Source of the DNA: Bhargavaea ullalensis
Lineage (GTDB): Bacteria > Bacillota > Bacilli > Bacillales_A > Planococcaceae
Assembly: GCF_040545425.1 (NCBI RefSeq)
Contig: NZ_JBEPLW010000001.1
Length of the DNA stretch: 64,000 bases
Reading direction: 5' to 3' (one strand)
In this document: in pieces, positions 1 through 9,499 of the stretch
Position numbering within the stretch: position 1 is the stretch's first letter
How the letters are laid out: every line of letters starts with the position of its first letter
Notes under the pieces: generated by a model
What the model was told of the DNA's origin: nothing
Databases searched by the model: none
Seen by the model: only the letters and a program-made list of their open reading frames with translations
Translations under genes and position numbers: made by a program

Positions 1-176
1 AAGCCGGTGTCATCGAAGGCAACGTCGCAACTCTCGAAGAAGTCAAAGCACTGGCGGAACTGCCATCCCGGGAAGGTCTTCTTTCCATGGTACTCAGCGT
101 CCTCCAGGCGCCGATCCGCAACTTCGCACTTGCATCGAAAGCCGTTGCAGATCAGAAGGAAGAACAAGGCGCATAA
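1..176 (+). CDS. rplJ: Ribosomal protein L10, C-terminal part (cut by window start)
   Basis: Only the last 57 codons are present, read from base 3 to the TAA at 174-176. The translated end (AGVIEGNVATLEEVKALAEL, then a helix ending KEEQGA) matches the C-terminal part of L10, which anchors L7/L12 dimers on the large subunit stalk. It lies directly before rplL, as in the usual rplJ-rplL pair. The L10 leader that normally autoregulates the pair would be upstream of this window. Confidence 0.93.
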   Translation, partial: AGVIEGNVATLEEVKALAELPSREGLLSMVLSVLQAPIRNFALASKAVADQKEEQGA

Positions 177-243
177 TCCGGCAGCTTAGCCATCGAATCG
201 CGGCATAGCCGCAACCATACCGAACCATTAGGAGGAAATACCA

Positions 244-603
244 ATGAGCAAAGAGCAAATCATTGAAGCGATCAAAGAAATGACGGTCCTCGAACTGAAC
301 GACCTCGTCAAAGCAATCGAAGAAGAATTCGGCGTAACGGCTGCAGCTCCAGTAGCAGTTGCCGGCGCAGCAGGCCCTGTTGCTGAAGAGCAAACAGAAT
401 TCGACGTTGTCCTCGCTTCCGCAGGCGACCAGAAGATCAAAGTCATCAAAGTTGTTCGCGAAATCACAGGCCTTGGCCTCAAAGAAGCGAAAGCTGTTGT
501 AGACGAAGCGCCTAAAGCAATCAAAGAAGGCGTATCGAAAGAAGAAGCAGAAGAAATGAAAGCGAAGCTCGAAGAAGTCGGCGCAGGCGTCGAAGTCAAG
601 TAA
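244..603 (+). CDS. rplL: Ribosomal protein L7/L12
   Basis: 119 residues, normal for L7/L12, the flexible stalk protein that recruits translation GTPases. The N-terminal dimerisation region (about residues 1-32, starting MSKEQIIEAIKEM) is followed by an Ala/Gly-rich hinge (about 33-52) and the globular C-terminal domain with the conserved GLGLKEAKAVVDEAPK segment. An AGGAGG sequence at 231-236 precedes the ATG at 244. It follows rplJ by 67 bases and ends in a hairpin terminator, so rplJL forms the end of a transcript separate from rpoBC. Confidence 0.98.
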   Translation: MSKEQIIEAIKEMTVLELNDLVKAIEEEFGVTAAAPVAVAGAAGPVAEEQTEFDVVLASAGDQKIKVIKVVREITGLGLKEAKAVVDEAPKAIKEGVSKEEAEEMKAKLEEVGAGVEVK

Positions 604-630
604 TTCAGAGCCTCACCGCACGATAGAAGA

Positions 631-660
631 GCCCGTCAGTTTTCCGACGGGCTTTTCTTT
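631..660 (+). terminator. Intrinsic terminator after rplL
   Basis: A perfect 7-bp GC-rich stem (GCCCGTC / GACGGGC) with an 8-base loop is followed by TTTTCTTT. It ends the rplJL transcript 28 bases after the stop codon. Confidence 0.9.
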
Positions 661-796
661 GTATGTCCAAAGAACGGGCGGGATGTTGCAGAAGTCCGTT
701 GTGCGCCTTCGGATGGCGGCGCCGGCTCCTGTATGCACCGCCAAGCCGGCGGGCATACTTATTCACCGTCAAATTTACACATCGGGAGGGATCGGG

Positions 797-1399
797 ATGG
801 GCGACCATTATTATTCGAAGGATCCGCACGCGGAATCTGCACCCATGACTTGGAAAACCGAGCTGCGGGGCATGCCGTTCGTGTTCAGGACGGATGCCGG
901 CGTGTTCAGCAAGGGAGAAGTGGACTTCGGTTCCCGCCTGCTGGTCGACACGTTTGAGGAACCGCCGGCCGCCGGACCGCTGCTCGACATCGGCTGCGGC
1001 TACGGTCCCGTCGGCCTGACTGCGGCCAGGTTGCTTCCCGGCCGCACCGTCCACATGGTCGACGTGAACAGCCGGGCGCTGTCGCTTGCGCGCGAAAATG
1101 CCCGCGCGAACGGCGCGGGCAACACGGAGATCTATGAGAGTGACGGAGGCGCAGATGTCCGGGGAAGCGGGTTCGCAGCCGTACTGACAAATCCGCCGAT
1201 CCGCGCCGGCAAAGACACCGTGTTCCGCATCTACGAAGATGCACACGGTCTTCTTGCGCCGGAGGGGGAGTTGTGGGTCGTCATCCAGAAAAAGCAGGGT
1301 GCCCCGTCAACCGAGGCGAAACTCCGCGAACTGTTCGGCAATGCCGAAACTGTCTCCAAAAAGAAGGGGTACCATATTTTTAGGTCGGTGAAACATTGA
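797..1399 (+). CDS. RsmC-type class I SAM-dependent methyltransferase (YbxB-like)
   Basis: 200 residues. The glycine-rich SAM loop LLDIGCGYGPVGL lies at residues 62-74, an acidic MVDVN motif IV region near 87-91, and the catalytic NPPI motif at 132-135, followed by RAGK. NPP(F/I) is characteristic of N2-guanine RNA methyltransferases of the RsmC/RlmG group, so a 16S rRNA m2G role is likely. The ATG at 797 is chosen because GGGAGG lies 8 bases upstream; a longer in-frame extension exists but lacks a ribosome site. Position between rplL and rpoB is the conserved place of ybxB in Bacillus. No strong promoter is seen just upstream, and the gene lies after the rplL terminator, so it may depend on readthrough. 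Confidence 0.88.
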   Translation: MGDHYYSKDPHAESAPMTWKTELRGMPFVFRTDAGVFSKGEVDFGSRLLVDTFEEPPAAGPLLDIGCGYGPVGLTAARLLPGRTVHMVDVNSRALSLARENARANGAGNTEIYESDGGADVRGSGFAAVLTNPPIRAGKDTVFRIYEDAHGLLAPEGELWVVIQKKQGAPSTEAKLRELFGNAETVSKKKGYHIFRSVKH

Positions 1400-1400
1400 C

Positions 1401-1429
1401 TTGACAAATATGCTGTGATAGCATAATAA
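1401..1429 (+). promoter_or_regulatory. Sigma-A promoter of rpoBC
   Basis: TTGACA at 1401-1406, a 17-base spacer, and TAATAA at 1424-1429. It begins immediately after the stop of the methyltransferase gene and about 250 bases before rpoB. Confidence 0.8.
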
Positions 1430-1498
1430 GATGCACAATTAAGTTGAGGTCGTATGCCCTTTTTGGCGGCTCCGGCAGTGCAGCCGGCTGTCCGCCCG

Positions 1499-1521
1499 GA
1501 AGGCGGATGGTATAGATCCGC
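1499..1521 (+). promoter_or_regulatory. Hairpin in the rpoB 5' leader
   Basis: AGGCGGAT and ATCCGCCT form a perfect 8-bp stem around a 7-base loop within the roughly 240-base untranslated leader. A further GC-rich pairing (GGCGG...CCGCC) is possible just before it. Its function is unknown; it may present alternative pairings to the downstream attenuator-like hairpin. Confidence 0.55.
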
Positions 1522-1570
1522 CTGAACATAGGGGATACTTGACCGGAATGGAATAAGCCTGGTGAAACCG

Positions 1571-1611
1571 AAAATGAGCTCTGCCTTGAACTCGTTTTCT
1601 TTTTGTCTTTT
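1571..1611 (+). terminator. Attenuator-like terminator in the rpoB leader
   Basis: AAAATGAG pairs with CTCGTTTT (one wobble) around a 12-base loop and is followed by CTTTTTGTCTTTT. It lies inside the rpoB leader, before the start codon and after the promoter, so it would cut off transcription ahead of rpoBC unless read through. This is sequence evidence only. Confidence 0.6.
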
Positions 1612-1678
1612 CGGATATCATACATCATTTTCCGGCATCCGCAAAGACCTATTATCGCTTTAATGAGGGGTGAATCAG

Positions 1679-4600
1679 TTGACAGGTCAACTAGTTCAGT
1701 ACGGTCAACATCGTCAGCGCAGGAGTTTTGCGCGCATCAGTGAGGTGCTCGAGCTTCCCAATCTGATTGAGATTCAGACGAAGTCCTACGAATGGTTCCT
1801 TGAAGAAGGGCTGCGCGATATGTTCCGCGACATCTCGCCGATCGAGGACTTTACAGGGAATCTCTCCCTCGAGTTTGTCGACTACAGCCTCGGTGAACCG
1901 AAATACCCTGTCGGCGAATCGAAAGAGCGGGATGCCACTTACGCGGCGCCGCTTCGCGTGAAAGTTCGCCTTCACAACAAAGAGACCGAAGAAGTGAAGG
2001 AGCAAGACGTCTTCATGGGCGATTTCCCGCTCATGACGGAAAACGGGACGTTCATCATCAACGGTGCTGAACGCGTCATCGTCTCCCAGCTCGTCCGCTC
2101 CCCGAGCGTCTACTTCCACGACAAGACGGACAAAAACGGGAAACGCGGCTTCGGCGCGACCGTCATCCCGAACCGCGGCGCCTGGCTCGAATACGAGACG
2201 GACGCCAAGGACATCGTCCACGTCCGCATCGACCGCACACGGAAGCTGCCGGTCACGGTACTTCTGCGCGCGCTCGGCTTCGGTTCCGACGCGGAAATCA
2301 TCGACCTGATCGGCGACAACGAATTCCTCCAGAACACACTGGAGAAAGACAACACCGAAAGCACGGAAAAGGCGCTTCTTGAAATCTACGAGCGTCTACG
2401 CCCGGGCGAGCCGCCGACCGTCGAGAGTGCGAAAAACCTGCTTTATTCCCGGTTCTTCGACCCAAAACGGTACGACCTTGCCAACGTCGGCCGCTACAAA
2501 ATGAACAAAAAGCTGAACATCAAGGACCGTCTCTTCAACCAGACGCTTGCCGAAACGCTTGCGGATCCGGAAACGGGCGAGATCCTCGCTGAAAAAGGGA
2601 CGGTCATCGACCGCCGCGTCCTCGACAAGCTCACCCCTTATCTTGAAAACGGCACCGGATTCAAGACGCTCACCCCGGTGAACGGCGTCCTCGACGGCGA
2701 CATCACCGTCCAGGCGATCAAGATCTTTGCGCCAAAAAGCGAGGACGAAAAAGTCATCACGGTGATCGGCAACGCAGGCATCGAAGAAGAAGTGAAGCAC
2801 GTGACGCCGGCAGACATCATCGCGTCGATCAGCTACTTCTTCAACCTGCTGTACCGCGTCGGCATCACGGATGACATCGATCACCTCGGCAACCGCCGCC
2901 TCCGCTCGGTCGGCGAGCTTCTCCAGAACCAGTTCCGCATCGGGCTTTCCCGGATGGAACGCGTGGTCCGCGAGCGCATGTCGATCAACGATACACAGTC
3001 TATTGTGCCTCAGCAGCTCATCAATATCCGCCCGGTCATCGCGTCCATCAAAGAGTTCTTCGGAAGCTCCCAGCTTTCGCAGTTCATGGACCAGACGAAC
3101 CCGCTTGCGGAACTGACGCACAAGCGCCGCCTGTCCGCACTCGGACCTGGCGGACTCACCCGTGAACGTGCCGGCATGGAAGTACGGGACGTCCACTACT
3201 CGCACTACGGCCGGATGTGCCCGATCGAGACGCCGGAAGGCCCGAACATCGGCCTCATCAACTCGCTCTCGACCTATGCCAAAGTCAATAAGTTCGGATT
3301 CATCGAAACGCCGTACCGCCGCGTCGACCCTGAAACAGGCGTCGTGACGGATCAGATCGACTATCTGACGGCGGATGAAGAAGACAATTATATCGTCGCA
3401 CAGGCGAACGCGCCGCTCGACGGGGAACGCAAGTTTATCAATGACGAAGTCGTCGGGCGTTTCCGCGGCGACAACTCCGTGTTCAAGCGCGAAACGATCG
3501 ACTACATGGACGTTTCTCCGAAACAGGTCGTTTCCGCTGCCACCGCCTGCATCCCGTTCCTTGAGAACGATGACTCCAACCGTGCGCTCATGGGCGCGAA
3601 CATGCAGCGCCAGGCCGTTCCGCTCCTGAATCCGGAAGCGCCGTTCGTCGGCACCGGGATGGAATATGTCGATGCGCGCGACTCGGGTGCCGCCATCGTC
3701 TCGAAGCACCACGGAATCGTGGAGCATGTCGAGGCCAAGGAAATCCGTGTCCGCCGCGTCGAGGAAGTCGACGGCAAGGAAGTCAAGGGAGACCTGGATG
3801 TCTACAAGCTTGAAAAGTTCATCCGGTCCAACCAGGGGACTTCCTACAACCAGCGCCCGATCGTCAAGGTCGGCGACCGGGTTGCGCCTCTTGACGTGCT
3901 CGGCGACGGCCCGTCGATGGACAAAGGCGAACTCGCCCTCGGACGAAACGTCCTCGTTGCCTTCATGACATGGGACGGCTTCAACTACGAGGATGCCGTC
4001 ATCATGAGCGAGCGCCTCGTCAAGGACGATGTGTACACGTCGGTCCACATCGAGGAATACGAGTCCGACTCCCGGGACACGAAGCTGGGGCCTGAAGAAA
4101 TCACTCGCGACATTCCGAACGTCGGCGAGGATGCGCTCCGCAATCTCGACGAGCGCGGCATCGTGCGCGTCGGGGCGGAAGTTCGCGACGGCGACATCCT
4201 CGTCGGGAAGGTCACGCCGAAGGGTGTCACCGAACTGACGGCGGAAGAACGTCTCCTTCACGCGATCTTCGGCGAGAAGGCCCGCGAAGTGCGCGATACG
4301 TCCCTCCGTGTGCCTCACGGTGCGGGCGGAATCGTTCTCGACGTGAAGGTCTTCAACCGCGAAGACGGCGATGAGCTTTCGCCGGGCGTCAACCAGCTCG
4401 TGCGCGTCTACATCGTCCAGAAACGGAAGATCTCCGTCGGCGACAAGATGGCCGGACGACACGGGAACAAAGGGGTCATCTCCCGGATTCTGCCGGAAGA
4501 GGACATGCCGTTCATGCCGGACGGCACGCCGGTCGACATCATGCTCAACCCGCTTGGCGTACCATCGCGGATGAACATCGGGCAGGTGCTCGAACTTCAC

Positions 4601-5224
4601 CTCGGCATGGCGGCCCGTTATCTCGGACTTCATATGGCCACGCCTGTATTTGACGGTGCGAATGAAGAAGATGTCTGGGAAACGATGGAAGAGGCCGGCA
4701 TGGACCGCTCCGGGAAGACGGTGCTGTACGACGGCCGCTCGGGCGAGCCGTTCGACAACAAAGTGTCGGTCGGCATCATGTATATGATCAAGCTCGCCCA
4801 CATGGTCGACGACAAGCTCCACGCCCGCTCGACGGGCCCTTACTCCCTCGTCACGCAGCAGCCGCTCGGCGGTAAGGCGCAGTTCGGCGGACAGCGTTTC
4901 GGGGAGATGGAAGTTTGGGCGCTTGAAGCGTATGGCGCAGCCTACACGCTCCAGGAGATCCTGACGGTCAAGTCCGATGACGTGGTCGGACGCGTGAAGA
5001 CATACGAATCGATTGTCAAAGGGGAAAACATCCCGCAACCGGGCATCCCTGAATCGTTCAAGGTTCTGATCAAAGAACTCCAGTCGCTCGGCCTTGATGT
5101 GAAAATGCTGACGGAGGAGTACGAAGAAATTGATCTTCGCGACCTGGACGAGGATGAGGATCTCCAGCCGACGGATGCACTCAATATCCTGCCGGCGGAG
5201 CAAGAGCCGATCGGAGCCGAGTGA
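1679..5224 (+). CDS. rpoB: RNA polymerase beta subunit
   Basis: 1181 residues, close to the Bacillus protein over its whole length. I chose the TTG at 1679 (MTGQLVQYGQHRQRRS) because GAGGGG at 1665-1670 lies 8 bases upstream, the homologous protein begins at this residue, and Bacillus also uses TTG; a GTG at 1670 overlaps the ribosome site. The rifampicin pocket (SSQLSQFMDQTNPLAELTHK, about residues 461-480, then RRLSALGPGG) has the wild-type sensitive sequence. The GDKMAGRHGNKGVIS segment of the active-centre region is intact. rpoC follows after 106 bases in the same operon. The long leader with hairpins suggests attenuation control. Confidence 0.98.
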   Translation: MTGQLVQYGQHRQRRSFARISEVLELPNLIEIQTKSYEWFLEEGLRDMFRDISPIEDFTGNLSLEFVDYSLGEPKYPVGESKERDATYAAPLRVKVRLHNKETEEVKEQDVFMGDFPLMTENGTFIINGAERVIVSQLVRSPSVYFHDKTDKNGKRGFGATVIPNRGAWLEYETDAKDIVHVRIDRTRKLPVTVLLRALGFGSDAEIIDLIGDNEFLQNTLEKDNTESTEKALLEIYERLRPGEPPTVESAKNLLYSRFFDPKRYDLANVGRYKMNKKLNIKDRLFNQTLAETLADPETGEILAEKGTVIDRRVLDKLTPYLENGTGFKTLTPVNGVLDGDITVQAIKIFAPKSEDEKVITVIGNAGIEEEVKHVTPADIIASISYFFNLLYRVGITDDIDHLGNRRLRSVGELLQNQFRIGLSRMERVVRERMSINDTQSIVPQQLINIRPVIASIKEFFGSSQLSQFMDQTNPLAELTHKRRLSALGPGGLTRERAGMEVRDVHYSHYGRMCPIETPEGPNIGLINSLSTYAKVNKFGFIETPYRRVDPETGVVTDQIDYLTADEEDNYIVAQANAPLDGERKFINDEVVGRFRGDNSVFKRETIDYMDVSPKQVVSAATACIPFLENDDSNRALMGANMQRQAVPLLNPEAPFVGTGMEYVDARDSGAAIVSKHHGIVEHVEAKEIRVRRVEEVDGKEVKGDLDVYKLEKFIRSNQGTSYNQRPIVKVGDRVAPLDVLGDGPSMDKGELALGRNVLVAFMTWDGFNYEDAVIMSERLVKDDVYTSVHIEEYESDSRDTKLGPEEITRDIPNVGEDALRNLDERGIVRVGAEVRDGDILVGKVTPKGVTELTAEERLLHAIFGEKAREVRDTSLRVPHGAGGIVLDVKVFNREDGDELSPGVNQLVRVYIVQKRKISVGDKMAGRHGNKGVISRILPEEDMPFMPDGTPVDIMLNPLGVPSRMNIGQVLELHLGMAARYLGLHMATPVFDGANEEDVWETMEEAGMDRSGKTVLYDGRSGEPFDNKVSVGIMYMIKLAHMVDDKLHARSTGPYSLVTQQPLGGKAQFGGQRFGEMEVWALEAYGAAYTLQEILTVKSDDVVGRVKTYESIVKGENIPQPGIPESFKVLIKELQSLGLDVKMLTEEYEEIDLRDLDEDEDLQPTDALNILPAEQEPIGAE

Positions 5225-5330
5225 TCGATTTCCTTGGGATGAAAGAGGCGGTGCCGGGCTCCGGCCCGGACCGCCGCATGATGATGAACGGAGAGCCTGT
5301 TCAGACTGAGACTAAAGGGAGGTAGGCTCC

Positions 5331-8300
5331 TTGATAGATGTAAACAATTTTGAGTATATGAAAATCGGCCTCGCCTCGCCGGACAAGATCCGCTCATGGT
5401 CGTTCGGCGAAGTGAAAAAGCCGGAAACGATCAACTACCGGACGCTGAAGCCGGAGAAGGACGGCCTGTTCTGCGAACGGATCTTCGGACCGACAAAAGA
5501 CTGGGAGTGCCACTGCGGCAAGTACAAGCGCGTCCGCTACAAAGGCGTCGTCTGCGACCGCTGCGGCGTCGAAGTGACCCGTGCCAAAGTACGCCGAGAG
5601 CGGATGGGCCATATCGAGCTCGCCGCCCCGGTTTCCCACATCTGGTATTTCAAAGGCATCCCGAGCCGCATGGGGCTTCTGCTCGACATGTCCCCACGCT
5701 CGCTTGAGGAAATCATTTACTTCGCTTCCTATGTTGTCGTGGAACCGGCCGACACGGGCCTTGACCGCAAACAGCTCCTGTCCGAGCGGGAATACCGCGC
5801 GTACCGCGAGAAATTCGGCAATAAATTCACTGCGCTCATGGGTGCAGAGGCGATCGAAAAGCTGCTCAAGCAGATCGACCTCGAGAAAGAGACCCATGAC
5901 CTGAAGGAAGAGCTGAAATCCGCACAAGGGCAGCGGCGCACACGTGCGATCAAGCGCCTGGAAGTCGTGGAATCGTTCCGCAACTCGGGCAACAGCCCGG
6001 AATGGATGATCCTCGAAGTGCTGCCGGTCATCCCTCCGGAACTCCGGCCGATGGTGCAGCTTGACGGCGGACGCTTTGCAACGTCCGACCTCAACGACCT
6101 GTACCGCCGGGTCATCAACCGGAACAACCGGCTCAAGCGCCTGCTCGACCTCGGGGCGCCGGGAATCATCGTCCAGAACGAGAAGCGGATGCTCCAGGAA
6201 GCCGTCGATGCCCTCATCGACAACGGCCGCCGCGGACGTCCGGTCACAGGTCCGGGGAACCGCCCGCTGAAATCCCTCTCGCACATGCTGAAAGGGAAGC
6301 AGGGCCGTTTCCGCCAGAACCTCCTCGGGAAGCGGGTCGACTACTCGGGCCGTTCCGTCATCGTTGTCGGACCGAACCTGAAGATGTACCAGTGCGGCCT
6401 GCCGCGCGAAATGGCGATCGAGCTGTTCAAGCCGTTCGTCATGAAGGAACTCGTCGAACGCGGACTCGCCCACAACATCAAGAGTGCGAAGCGCAAGATC
6501 GAGCGCCTGCACTCGGATGTATGGGACGTGCTGGAAGACGTCATCAAGGAGCACCCGGTCCTCTTGAACCGTGCCCCGACGCTTCACCGCCTCGGCATCC
6601 AGGCGTTCGAGCCGACGCTCGTCGAAGGCCGCGCCATCCGTCTGCACCCGCTCGTCTGCACGGCTTACAACGCCGACTTCGACGGTGACCAGATGGCGGT
6701 TCACGTGCCGCTGTCCGCAGAGGCACAGGCCGAAGCGCGCCTGCTCATGCTGGCCGCACAGAACATCCTGAACCCCAAAGACGGGAAGCCGGTCGTCACG
6801 CCTTCCCAGGACATGGTCCTCGGGAACTATTACCTGACACTCGAGCGCAAAAACGCTGCGGGCGAAGGCATGGTGTTCAGCGACACCGACGAAGTGATGG
6901 TCGCCTACCAGACGGGCTTCGTGCACCTGCACACCCGGATCGCCATCCAGGCATCTTCGCTGAACAATCCGACGTTCACCGAAAAGCAGAACAAGCAGCT
7001 GCTCATGACGACGGTCGGCAAGGTGATCTTCAACGAGATCCTGCCTGAATCATTCCCGTTCATCAACGAACCGACGAACCATAACCTGCAGGTCGAAACA
7101 CCGGAGAAGTACTTCATCGACCCGACGGAAGACGTGAAGGCGAAGATCGCGGAAGCGGAACTCGTCCAGCCGTTCAAGAAGAAAATCCTCGGCAACATCA
7201 TTGCCGAGATCTTCAAGCGGTTCCACATCACCGAAACGTCGAAGATGCTCGACCGGATGAAGGACCTCGGATTCAAATACTCGACGCGTGCAGGCATCAC
7301 GATCGGGATTTCCGATATTGTGGTTCTGCCGAACAAAGGGGAAATCCTCCAGGAAGCCCAGGACAAGGTCGACAAGGTCACGAAACAGTTCCGCCGCGGT
7401 CTCATCACCGAGGAAGAACGCTACGACCGCGTCATCTCCTACTGGAGCCAGGCGAAGGACACCATCCAGTCCCAGCTGATGGAATCCCTCGACAACGAAA
7501 ACCCGATCTTCATGATGAGCGACTCGGGTGCCCGGGGTAACGCCTCGAACTTCACGCAGCTTGCCGGGATGCGCGGCCTCATGGCCAACCCGGCCGGCCG
7601 GATCATCGAGCTCCCGATCAAATCGTCATTCCGTGAAGGCCTCACCGTCCTCGAGTACTTCATCTCGACGCACGGCGCCCGTAAAGGTCTTGCCGATACG
7701 GCGCTGAAGACGGCCGACTCGGGTTACCTGACACGCCGCCTCGTCGATGTTGCCCAGGATGTCATCGTCCGCGAAGACGACTGCGGCACCGACCGCGGCC
7801 TGGAAGTGTTCGCACTCACGGAAGGCACCGAGATCATCGAGTCCCTGGACGAACGGATTGTCGGACGCCACGCGAAGAAAACGATCCGCCATCCGGAAAC
7901 GGGCGCGGTCATCGTCGAACGCGACGGCCTCATCACGGAAGACCTGGCGCGGGAAATCATGGACGCGGGCATCGAGTCCGTGACCATCCGATCCGCGTTC
8001 ACGTGCAACACGAAGCACGGCATCTGCAAGAAGTGCTATGGCATGAACCTGGCGACCGGCGAAGCGGTCGAGGTCGGCGAAGCGGTCGGCATCATCGCCG
8101 CCCAGTCGATCGGGGAACCGGGCACGCAGCTGACCATGCGTACGTTCCACACCGGCGGGGTTGCCGGCGACGACATCACGCAAGGTCTCCCGCGGATCCA
8201 GGAAATCTTCGAAGCCCGGAACCCGAAAGGCCAGGCGGTCATTTCCGAGATCAACGGGGTCATCACCGAGATCGACGAAATCCGCGAGGGCCAGAAGGAA

Positions 8301-8936
8301 ATCACCGTCAAGGGCGACGTCGAGACACGCAAATATACGCCACCGTATAATGCCCGTCTCCGCTTTGGCCTGAACGACACCGTCCGCCGCGGCGATGCAC
8401 TCACCGAAGGGTCAATCGATCCGAAGGAACTCATCGTCGTCAAGGACGTCTCGACAGTCCAGGAATACCTGCTGAAGGAAGTCCAGAAGGTCTACCGGAT
8501 GCAGGGGGTTGAGATCAGCGACAAGCACGTGGAAGTCATGGTCCGCCAGATGATGCGCAAAGTCCGCGTCATCGAAGCCGGCGACACCGATCTTCTCCCG
8601 GGCTCGCTGCTCGATATCCATCAGTTCGCGGAAGCCAACGCCGAAGCCATCCTCAAGGGACGGATTCCGGCCACAAGCCGCCCGGTCATCCTCGGGATCA
8701 CGAAAGCGTCCCTCGAAACCGAATCGTTCCTCTCCGCCGCATCGTTCCAGGAAACCACACGTGTCCTGACCGATGCCGCCATCAAAGGCAAAATGGACGA
8801 ACTGCTCGGCCTCAAGGAGAACGTCATCATCGGGAAACTCGTCCCGGCCGGCACCGGCATGCAGCGCTACCGCCAGATCGAGATCGAACACGAAGGCATG
8901 GACACGGAAGCCGAACAACCGGCAACCGCAGAATAA
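5331..8936 (+). CDS. rpoC: RNA polymerase beta' subunit
   Basis: 1201 residues. The N-terminal zinc ribbon cysteines are C60, C62, C75 and C78. The catalytic magnesium motif NADFDGDQM occupies residues 447-455 (D449, D451, D453). The second zinc site appears as CNTKHGICKKCYG. The trigger-loop region MRTFHTGGVAGDDITQGLPR is present. The start is TTG at 5331 with GGGAGG upstream; the Bacillus gene also starts with TTG at this residue. It is co-transcribed with rpoB and closed by a strong terminator. Confidence 0.98.
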   Translation: MIDVNNFEYMKIGLASPDKIRSWSFGEVKKPETINYRTLKPEKDGLFCERIFGPTKDWECHCGKYKRVRYKGVVCDRCGVEVTRAKVRRERMGHIELAAPVSHIWYFKGIPSRMGLLLDMSPRSLEEIIYFASYVVVEPADTGLDRKQLLSEREYRAYREKFGNKFTALMGAEAIEKLLKQIDLEKETHDLKEELKSAQGQRRTRAIKRLEVVESFRNSGNSPEWMILEVLPVIPPELRPMVQLDGGRFATSDLNDLYRRVINRNNRLKRLLDLGAPGIIVQNEKRMLQEAVDALIDNGRRGRPVTGPGNRPLKSLSHMLKGKQGRFRQNLLGKRVDYSGRSVIVVGPNLKMYQCGLPREMAIELFKPFVMKELVERGLAHNIKSAKRKIERLHSDVWDVLEDVIKEHPVLLNRAPTLHRLGIQAFEPTLVEGRAIRLHPLVCTAYNADFDGDQMAVHVPLSAEAQAEARLLMLAAQNILNPKDGKPVVTPSQDMVLGNYYLTLERKNAAGEGMVFSDTDEVMVAYQTGFVHLHTRIAIQASSLNNPTFTEKQNKQLLMTTVGKVIFNEILPESFPFINEPTNHNLQVETPEKYFIDPTEDVKAKIAEAELVQPFKKKILGNIIAEIFKRFHITETSKMLDRMKDLGFKYSTRAGITIGISDIVVLPNKGEILQEAQDKVDKVTKQFRRGLITEEERYDRVISYWSQAKDTIQSQLMESLDNENPIFMMSDSGARGNASNFTQLAGMRGLMANPAGRIIELPIKSSFREGLTVLEYFISTHGARKGLADTALKTADSGYLTRRLVDVAQDVIVREDDCGTDRGLEVFALTEGTEIIESLDERIVGRHAKKTIRHPETGAVIVERDGLITEDLAREIMDAGIESVTIRSAFTCNTKHGICKKCYGMNLATGEAVEVGEAVGIIAAQSIGEPGTQLTMRTFHTGGVAGDDITQGLPRIQEIFEARNPKGQAVISEINGVITEIDEIREGQKEITVKGDVETRKYTPPYNARLRFGLNDTVRRGDALTEGSIDPKELIVVKDVSTVQEYLLKEVQKVYRMQGVEISDKHVEVMVRQMMRKVRVIEAGDTDLLPGSLLDIHQFAEANAEAILKGRIPATSRPVILGITKASLETESFLSAASFQETTRVLTDAAIKGKMDELLGLKENVIIGKLVPAGTGMQRYRQIEIEHEGMDTEAEQPATAE

Positions 8937-8942
8937 AACAGA

Positions 8943-8981
8943 AACATCCCGGAAACCAAAAGGTGACCGGGATGTTTTTTT
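8943..8981 (+). terminator. Intrinsic terminator after rpoC
   Basis: AACATCCCGG pairs with CCGGGATGTT over 10 bp around a 14-base loop, followed by a run of T. It closes rpoBC and marks the left border of the repeat cluster that follows. Confidence 0.92.
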
Positions 8982-9027
8982 GTTCGGTGAAGGGGTTGAT
9001 AGAGGGTGAGGCGGGAGTGAGACAGCT

Positions 9028-9070
9028 GATATAGGAGTAAGGAAGGGCGAAAATCGGAGTAAGGAGTCAA
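9028..9070 (+). repeat. Family B repeat units, left of array A
   Basis: Two units with the GGAGTAAGG core of repeat family B (see 15491-16205) occur directly before array A, in the same orientation as all other family B units in the window. They show that the arrays at this locus are compound. Confidence 0.7.
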
Positions 9071-9073
9071 GTA

Positions 9074-9484
9074 TTCGCACATGGAGCGGCGGGTTCGCAC
9101 TTAGAGCGGTGAGTTCGCACTTAAGATGGCGGTTTCGCACTTAGAGCGGTGAGTTCGCACTTAGAGTGGCAGGTTCGCACTTAGAGCGGGGGTTTCGCAC
9201 TTAGGATGGCGGTTTCGCACTTAGAGCGGAGGTTTCGCACTTAGAGTGGTGAGTTCGCACTTAGAGCGGAGGTTTCGCACTTAGGAGGGTGGGTTCGCAC
9301 TTAGAGCAGCGGTTTCGCACTTAGAGCGGTGAGTTCGCACTTAGAGCGGGGGTTTCGCACTTAGAGTGGCAGGTTCGCACTTAGGAGGGTGGTTTCGCAC
9401 TTAGAGCAGCGGGTTCGCAATTAGAGCGGTGAGTTCGCACTTAGGATGGCGGTTTCGCACTTAGAGCGGCGAGTTTTCACTTAC
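9074..9484 (+). repeat. Tandem repeat array A: 20-bp units with TTCGCACTTAG core
   Basis: Twenty units plus a degenerate last one, each starting TTCGCACTTAG followed by a variable stretch such as AGCGGTGAG. The period is exactly 20 bp from 9074 to 9474 with no insertion or deletion. Core changes are few (one ATGG for TTAG at the first unit, one TTCGCAA, TTTTCAC in the last). The period is not a multiple of 3 and no gene-like reading frame or ribosome site is present, so it is non-coding. Confidence 0.95.
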
Positions 9485-9499
9485 AGCCACAAGCCACAA

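Noticed and set aside
2396..5203. 935-codon open frame on the strand opposite rpoB
   Set aside because: Shadow of a highly biased GC-rich gene; the product is Arg/His/Val/Asp-rich with no domain, and rpoB covers the region.
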